A stretch of 48,288 nt of DNA from a virus. Within the stretch, counting starts at the first letter, position 1. Each line of letters opens with the position of its first letter. Below the pieces are notes generated by a model, which did no database searches, was not told the DNA's origin, and saw only the letters and a program-made list of their open reading frames with translations. Shown here in pieces: positions 46,993 through 48,288 of the stretch. The stretch is from IMG/VR virus record IMGVR_UViG_3300025413_000040, positions 1-48,288 of that record; one strand, 5' to 3'. The translations under genes were made by a program, and so were the position numbers.

Positions 46993-47505
46993 ATGGCATC
47001 ACCATATACAGGCGGGTATCCTAAAGATCCTCACAAGGAACGTTATCCAAATCCTTGGGGTAGAACAGGTACAACAAGCCAACCAATTCCAGAGGTAACA
47101 ATTACTAGCCTCTTTCCTCAGTTCAATCGCTGGGCTATCGGATTTGATCCCCTGCTCGATACATTCAAGCAGGTTAGTCAATCAGCTAAATTTGGCGGGT
47201 ATCCTCCATATAACATCTACAAAGATGGGGATAGATATGTCCTAGAACTGGCTGTAGCCGGTTTTAGCAAGGAAGATATCACCATTAGCGTAAAAGAGCT
47301 CCAGTTGACCGTAGAAGGCTGTTTAGAGGCATCTAAGCCGGAGCCTATCCATAAGGGTATTGCTACCCGTGACTTCAAGCAAGACTTCGTATTAGCGGAG
47401 TATGTAGTAGTCAAGGGGGCAGAGCTCAAGGATGGATTACTACGGATTACTCTAGAGCAAGAGCTACCCGAAGAGTTACAGCCAAAGATTATTAAAATCA
47501 AGTAG
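46993..47505 (+). CDS. Hsp20/IbpA-type small heat-shock protein
   Basis: AAGGAGATAAATC precedes the start. The 170-residue protein has a Pro-rich N-terminus, FDPLLDTFKQ, then the alpha-crystallin domain: YPPYNIYKDGDRYVLELAVAGFSKEDITISV, a VEG turn, RDFKQDFVLAEYVVVKGAELKDGLLRITLEQELPE and the I-x-I-like KIIKIK end. This is the IbpA-like class seen in several large phages. It would hold unfolded proteins, probably virion or host proteins, during assembly. Confidence 0.92.
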   Translation: MASPYTGGYPKDPHKERYPNPWGRTGTTSQPIPEVTITSLFPQFNRWAIGFDPLLDTFKQVSQSAKFGGYPPYNIYKDGDRYVLELAVAGFSKEDITISVKELQLTVEGCLEASKPEPIHKGIATRDFKQDFVLAEYVVVKGAELKDGLLRITLEQELPEELQPKIIKIK

Positions 47506-47524
47506 TCTTTGCTATACTAAAAAT

Positions 47525-47612
47525 GCCCCAGTAGATACCGCAACATAGGTGGCCCTCCTTTCAATAGGGCCTTAAAGATGCTACGGCCTATATGCACTGG
47601 ACCTACTGGGGC
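47525..47612 (+). ncRNA. Structured small RNA with anti-Shine-Dalgarno-like loop
   Basis: GCCCCAGTAG (47525-47534) pairs perfectly with CTACTGGGGC (47603-47612). Inside are an arm ATAGG/CCTAT extended by GCA/TGC and a hairpin GGCCCT/AGGGCC with loop CCTTTCAAT. A TATACT -10 box ends 7 bases upstream, so transcription should start at the first stem base. The sequence CCUCCUUUC (47554-47562) is the same as the anti-Shine-Dalgarno tail of actinobacterial 16S rRNA. Confidence 0.6.
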
Positions 47613-47635
47613 CATCTAATTTTAGGAAATACAGT

Positions 47636-47728
47636 ATGAAGAAGAATAAAGAAGAGAATGAGACAATAGTCTTAGATAAAGAGACTATGGATGATATCTG
47701 GGCTACCCAGCAATCATTTGAAGAGTAG
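47636..47728 (+). CDS. Acidic microprotein, 30 residues
   Basis: TTAGGAAAT precedes ATG 47636. The product is a short charged helix (KNKEENETIVLDKETMDDIW). It sits directly after the structured RNA. Short length makes it uncertain. Confidence 0.55.
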   Translation: MKKNKEENETIVLDKETMDDIWATQQSFEE

Positions 47729-47738
47729 AGAGGGCAAT

Positions 47739-47927
47739 ATGTTACTTGGATATCTGGGACTAGCCACAGGCATGTTCCTTATGTGGATCTGGCTTACTAA
47801 GGGCTCACCTACTGCCCGCCGTACTAAGCCGCTATTAATCAATGTACTCTGTAGCCATTGTGGGCGTATGTACAAATCTGCCCCCGAAAATGTGCGAACA
47901 TCTAATTACTGTGGGAGTTGCAAATGA
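47739..47927 (+). CDS. Membrane-anchored zinc-ribbon protein, 62 residues
   Basis: GAGAGGGCAAT precedes ATG 47739. One TM segment (YLGLATGMFLMWIWL, residues 5-19) is followed by a basic stretch and a zinc ribbon (CSHCG, residues 38-42, and CGSC, 58-61). It overlaps the next gene by ATGA. Confidence 0.72.
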   Translation: MLLGYLGLATGMFLMWIWLTKGSPTARRTKPLLINVLCSHCGRMYKSAPENVRTSNYCGSCK

Positions 47928-48130
47928 AATGTTATAACTGTGACGGATTAGGTTGGCTATACCTCGAAGACTTCCGTGAATTGATCGGTGGTGAGGTATA
48001 TGGAGATAGCCCCGGTATTATTTTTGATAATGCTGCTTTTGGCGTCTGTATCTGCCCAGATTGTGATGGAAAGGGGAGAGAGCCATTCCTAAGTATGATT
48101 ATCGATGCGATGGTTGCTCTAGCGTCATAG
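47924..48130 (+). CDS. DnaJ-like zinc-finger protein, 68 residues
   Basis: ATG at 47924 overlaps the previous stop (ATGA). The protein has CYNCDGLGW (residues 3-11) and CPDCDGKGR (45-53), two CxxCxGxG repeats as in DnaJ zinc fingers, without a J domain. Possibly a redox or chaperone-type helper, close to Hsp20. Function unproven. Confidence 0.75.
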   Translation: MKCYNCDGLGWLYLEDFRELIGGEVYGDSPGIIFDNAAFGVCICPDCDGKGREPFLSMIIDAMVALAS

Positions 48131-48252
48131 AGATAGAACGTTCCTTTGATCAGGAAAGTTCTCCGGTCTGTACTGGGTGTAACACAACCATGTCCCGCGT
48201 TTGGAATGCAACCCCGGCTATTTTTAGAGGCGGCGGCTGGGGCGGAAAATAG
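48085..48252 (+). CDS. FmdB-like zinc-ribbon protein with apparent ATT start
   Basis: The frame reads PKYDYRCDGC, then PVCTGCNTTMSRVW and PAIFRGGGWGGK, a near-perfect FmdB-type zinc ribbon (MPxYxYxCxxC ... CxxC ... SxPAIxFKGxG). In this frame a stop lies 18 bases before the motif and no ATG, GTG, TTG or CTG intervenes. ATT at 48085 is exactly where the family has Met, and GGGGAG lies 6 bases upstream. AUU initiation is therefore the likeliest reading; frameshifting from the previous gene is the alternative. Confidence 0.72.
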   Translation: MPKYDYRCDGCSSVIEIERSFDQESSPVCTGCNTTMSRVWNATPAIFRGGGWGGK

Positions 48253-48266
48253 TGTAGACTCTACCT

Positions 48267-48288
48267 ATGGCAGAAGGCGGCCTCGGTA
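48267..48288 (+). CDS. Start of a gene cut by the window edge
   Basis: ATG at 48267 opens a frame (MAEGGLG) that runs to the end of the window. Too short to identify. Confidence 0.4.

Noticed and set aside
47525-47612. tRNA or simple terminator for the structured RNA
   Set aside because: No T-arm sequence or CCA-type end is present, and no U tract follows the closing stem.

Overview
The window is one contiguous stretch of a tailed double-stranded DNA phage (or phage contig) that almost certainly infects an actinobacterium. The host call rests on two WhiB-family genes, a family essentially confined to Actinobacteria and their phages, and on the general gene set. The moderate-to-low GC content would fit a freshwater or marine actinobacterial host, but that part is inference. 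No integrase, no convincing tRNA and no CRISPR array were seen. Genes are tightly packed, often with TAATG or ATGA stop-start overlaps, and most have strong AGGAGG-type ribosome binding sites.

Layout: (1) 1-2.8 kb: the end of a large tail/fibre-like gene with jelly-roll modules and a small membrane protein. (2) 2.85-18.2 kb, plus strand: a complete replication and recombination block with a winged-helix protein, DnaC-like loader, SWIM protein, DnaB-like helicase, WhiB, CHC2/TOPRIM primase, dNMP kinase, SNF2-type helicase, ribbon-helix-helix protein, SSB-like protein, family A DNA polymerase, RecA-like recombinase, two small PD-(D/E)XK resolvase candidates, a second WhiB and a Cas4/RecB-like nuclease. 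(3) 18.2-23.4 kb: SpoVS-like protein, metallophosphoesterase and a lysis-type cassette (holin-like protein, NlpC/P60-like peptidase, HNH protein, CHAP endolysin, DUF1003 and two related small hydrophobic proteins). (4) 23.4-31.3 kb: a run of mostly unrecognised small proteins, several zinc-ribbon microproteins, a nucleotidyltransferase-fold protein and a degenerate HAD-like protein. (5) 31.4-34.5 kb: a class II ribonucleotide reductase reading frame broken by tandem duplications, a GT25 glycosyltransferase and a hyperacidic 44-residue protein, ending in a terminator between convergent gene blocks.

(6) 34.5-46.5 kb, minus strand: an accessory block of about two dozen small genes around one large pair, a MoxR-type AAA+ ATPase and a HExxH/VWA protein. 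Many genes here are under 60 codons and carry CxxC pairs. This block also holds most of the unusual non-coding signals: a dispersed motif (CCAACACAAAC) in six places, duplicated promoter-operator units, structured spacers and a family of GGCGGGGAAAC repeats. (7) 46.5-48.3 kb, plus strand: a 480-base divergent control region with short iterated repeats, an Hsp20 chaperone, a candidate structured small RNA whose loop matches the 16S anti-Shine-Dalgarno sequence, and a row of zinc-ribbon microproteins, one of which appears to start at ATT.

The replication genes form a nearly self-sufficient replisome. The B12-dependent RNR and dNMP kinase would supply precursors, although the RNR as written cannot be translated as one chain. 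The MoxR-VWA pair, Hsp20 and the zinc-ribbon microproteins suggest protein remodelling and host takeover, but no specific function can be proven from sequence alone.
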